NCBI GenBank assembly: GCA_017469325.1
Contig: JAFUGO010000071.1
Location: 1 to 6,734, forward strand
Direction: 5' to 3'
Source: Mogibacterium sp.
Lineage (GTDB): Bacteria; Bacillota_A; Clostridia; Peptostreptococcales; Anaerovoracaceae
Length of the DNA stretch: 6,734 nt
Part shown: one piece after another, positions 5,213-6,734 of the stretch
Layout of the letters: every line of letters begins with the position of its first letter
Position numbering within the stretch: the first letter of the stretch is position 1
The notes under the pieces: generated by a model
Told to the model about the DNA's origin: nothing
The model's database searches: none
The model's input: the letters and a program-made list of their open reading frames with translations, nothing else
Program-made: the position numbers and the translations under genes

Positions 5213-5308
5213 TTGATTAATTATTTATAGTTCTTTGTTATATCGATTGTGCGAATATACCCGTGTGAGCACATTGCCTTACCTGTAAATACTAACATAT
5301 ATTTCCGC

Positions 5309-5351
5309 AAAAAAGGTGAGCCGTCTGTGAAGACAGCCCACCGTTTTTTTT
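5309..5351 (-). terminator. Rho-independent terminator after the uracil permease gene
   Basis: A 12-position stem with two mismatches (5315-5326 with 5331-5342) and a GTGA loop is flanked by six A's before (5309-5314) and eight T's after (5344-5351). It can work in both directions. On the minus strand it ends permease transcripts about 22 nt past the stop codon, separating that gene from the butyrate kinase gene. Confidence 0.9.
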
Positions 5352-5364
5352 GATATTACATGTA

Positions 5365-6702
5365 TTACGAGAAAGATTTTGTTCCGCTTTTGATCTCGCC
5401 TTCGGTTTCTTCGTCGGCATCCTCATACTCATTTGTGAGATGATATTTGTCGAGAAGATACATTATCAGTCCGAGGACCATTCCGACTACAGCCGCAAGG
5501 CTCATGCCCTTGAGCTGTACCTGGCCGAGGTTGATGGCGATGCCGGAGAGTCCGACAACGAATACGACCGATGTCATAGCGAGGTTGCGTGCCTTCGAGT
5601 AATCGATCTTTGAGTCTACCATCAGTCTGATTCCGGAAGCTCCGATCATACCGTAGAGCAGGAAGCTGACTCCGCCCATAACAGGGCCCGGAATAGTCTG
5701 GATGAGGGCCGATGCCTTGCCGATGAATGAAAGGCAGATCGAGAATGCTGCTGCTCCGCCGATGACCCAAACACTGTATACCTTTGTGATAGCCATTACG
5801 CCGATATTCTCGCCGTAAGTCGTGGTAGGGCAGGAACCGCAGAATCCGGACAGTGCTGTCGAGAAACCGTCAGCGAACATCGATCTGTGGAGTCCCGGAT
5901 CCTTGAGCAGGTCTTTGCCTACGACTTCGGATGTTACTACCTGGTGTCCGATGTGCTCGGATACAACAACCAGAGTAGCAGGGATGATGATCGCGATCGC
6001 CTGAGGGCTCCACTTTGGAGTCTGGAATGCAGGGAGTGCGAATACGCTTGCGCTTCCAACAGAGCTGAAGTCTACAAGTCCGAAGATAAGTGCGAGCACA
6101 TAGCCTGCGATGATGGCGATCAGGATGGCGATCGCGCTTGCGAATCCTCTGTACAGAACTCCGCCGAATACAGCGAGAAGCAGTGTGACGAGGAATACTG
6201 TGAGGACCTTAGGGTCGATATCCTATGCCATAGCCATGTTCTCGTCGAGGAGGCCCGCAGTCTGAGCGGCGCTGCCTGCGAGTTCAAGACCGATGAGCGC
6301 TACAATAGGTCCCATTGCAGCAGGAGGAAGTATGGCGTCGATCCAGCCGGTGCCTACATATTTGATGATACCTGCTACCAGACACATCAGAAGTCCGGTG
6401 ACCACGAAGCCGCCGAGCGCGTATCTGTAACCGAGTCCCGGCTGCGCTATTACTATGAGTGCAGGTGAGATGAATGCGAATGATGATCCGAGGTAAGCAG
6501 GAGCTCCGCCTTTAGTCACGAAGATGAAGATAAGAGTTCCGATACCGTTCATCAGAAGCGCTATGGAAGGGTTGATCCCGAGAATGTAAGGAACCAGTAC
6601 CGATGCGCTGAACATAGCGAATGTGTGCTGGATCGAAAGCGGGATACCCTTAGCGAGAGGAACTTTTTCCTGGATCTGGATGATCTTTCTTTTGTTAGCC
6701 AT
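5365..6702 (-). pseudogene. uraA: Uracil permease (NCS2/UraA type) interrupted by one in-frame TAG
   Basis: Read through, this is 445 codons, close to the usual length of an inner-membrane uracil:H+ symporter of the NCS2 family. It closely resembles E. coli UraA as I recall it. The N-terminal part (residues 1-159, ATG at 6702) has PLSIQHTFAMFSASVLVP (21-38) with the conserved QH, YLGSSFAFISP (70-80) and LELAGSAAQTAGL (139-151). Codon 160 is TAG. The same frame then runs DIDPKVLTVFLV onward to TAA at 5365, with no other stop or shift. The C-terminal part has SEHIGH (E249) and TTYGENIGVMAITK (E298 within the NAT signature), the two glutamates that bind uracil in UraA. A start from the GTG at 6099 would drop several helices and has no ribosome binding site, so two functional halves are unlikely. 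The amber falls in the loop after LELAGSAAQTAGL, where the family varies in length. The ribosome site before ATG is only GA-rich (AAAGAGAG). A sequencing error or suppression remains possible. Confidence 0.85.
6223..6225 (-). other. uraA: In-frame amber codon within the uracil permease frame
   Basis: The minus strand reads ATG GCT ATG GCA TAG GAT ATC GAC, with permease sequence on both sides in one frame. A single substitution from a sense codon such as GAG, AAG or CAG would create it. The DUF1015 and butyrate kinase genes both end in TAG with non-coding sequence after it, so TAG is an ordinary stop in this genome. Confidence 0.85.
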
Positions 6703-6734
6703 AATGTCTCTCTTTCGTTCTTACAGGTTTAAAA

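Noticed and set aside
5257..5276. TGTGAGCACA as a CRP-like operator upstream of the butyrate kinase gene
   Set aside because: The half-sites are only 4 bp with a 2-nt gap, unlike the CRP site spacing, and no promoter is positioned by it.

Overview
The window looks like chromosomal DNA from an anaerobic, probably fermentative Clostridia-type Firmicute. The evidence is a butyrate kinase family gene, a DUF1015 protein, an AspC-like class I/II aminotransferase of a type I know from gut clostridia, a UraA-type uracil permease, strong AGGAGG-type ribosome binding sites and classic hairpin-plus-T-run terminators. No genus can be fixed from the sequence. There are no phage, IS or CRISPR genes.

Layout: a DUF1015 gene (118-1428, minus) ends at a strong terminator (61-97) and diverges from an aminotransferase (1619-2815, plus) across a 190-bp promoter region. 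After a gap of about 1.24 kb comes a convergent butyrate kinase family gene (4054-5199, minus). It is preceded by a uracil permease gene (5365-6702, minus) with its own terminator. The permease frame is interrupted once, by an in-frame TAG at codon 160, and is otherwise open with every family motif present. It is therefore a very young pseudogene, a sequencing error or a readthrough case. The four genes do not form one pathway; they cover PLP-dependent amino-acid chemistry, acyl-phosphate/ATP metabolism and pyrimidine uptake.

The unusual part is the gap between the convergent genes (2816-4053). It has no credible protein gene, yet it is densely organised. Two diverged copies of one architecture lie in direct orientation 725 bp apart. 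Each copy has a short tandem-repeat array, then a hairpin opening with GGTAAAGTCA, then three 16-bp palindromes (GTAAA-N5-CTTTAC), then a second hairpin opening with AAAATGTCA. The palindromes start at identical relative positions in both copies, 42 and 32 bp apart (about 4 and 3 helical turns), while the DNA between them has diverged. The hairpin arms of copy A carry GTCACGTGT and those of copy B carry GTCATGCTT, always with the matching complement, so each copy has its own arm sequence. A fifth hairpin (3246-3284) carries the copy B word and resembles the inverted right-hand hairpin of copy B, giving a possible 708-bp unit. Between the copies lies a more GC-rich stretch that can fold into a nested stem-loop (3503-3590) and a possible two-state hairpin (3382-3424). 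I cannot assign this block to a known family. Candidates are a REP/BIME- or MITE-like repeat family, an insulated protein-binding array, or a non-coding RNA locus.
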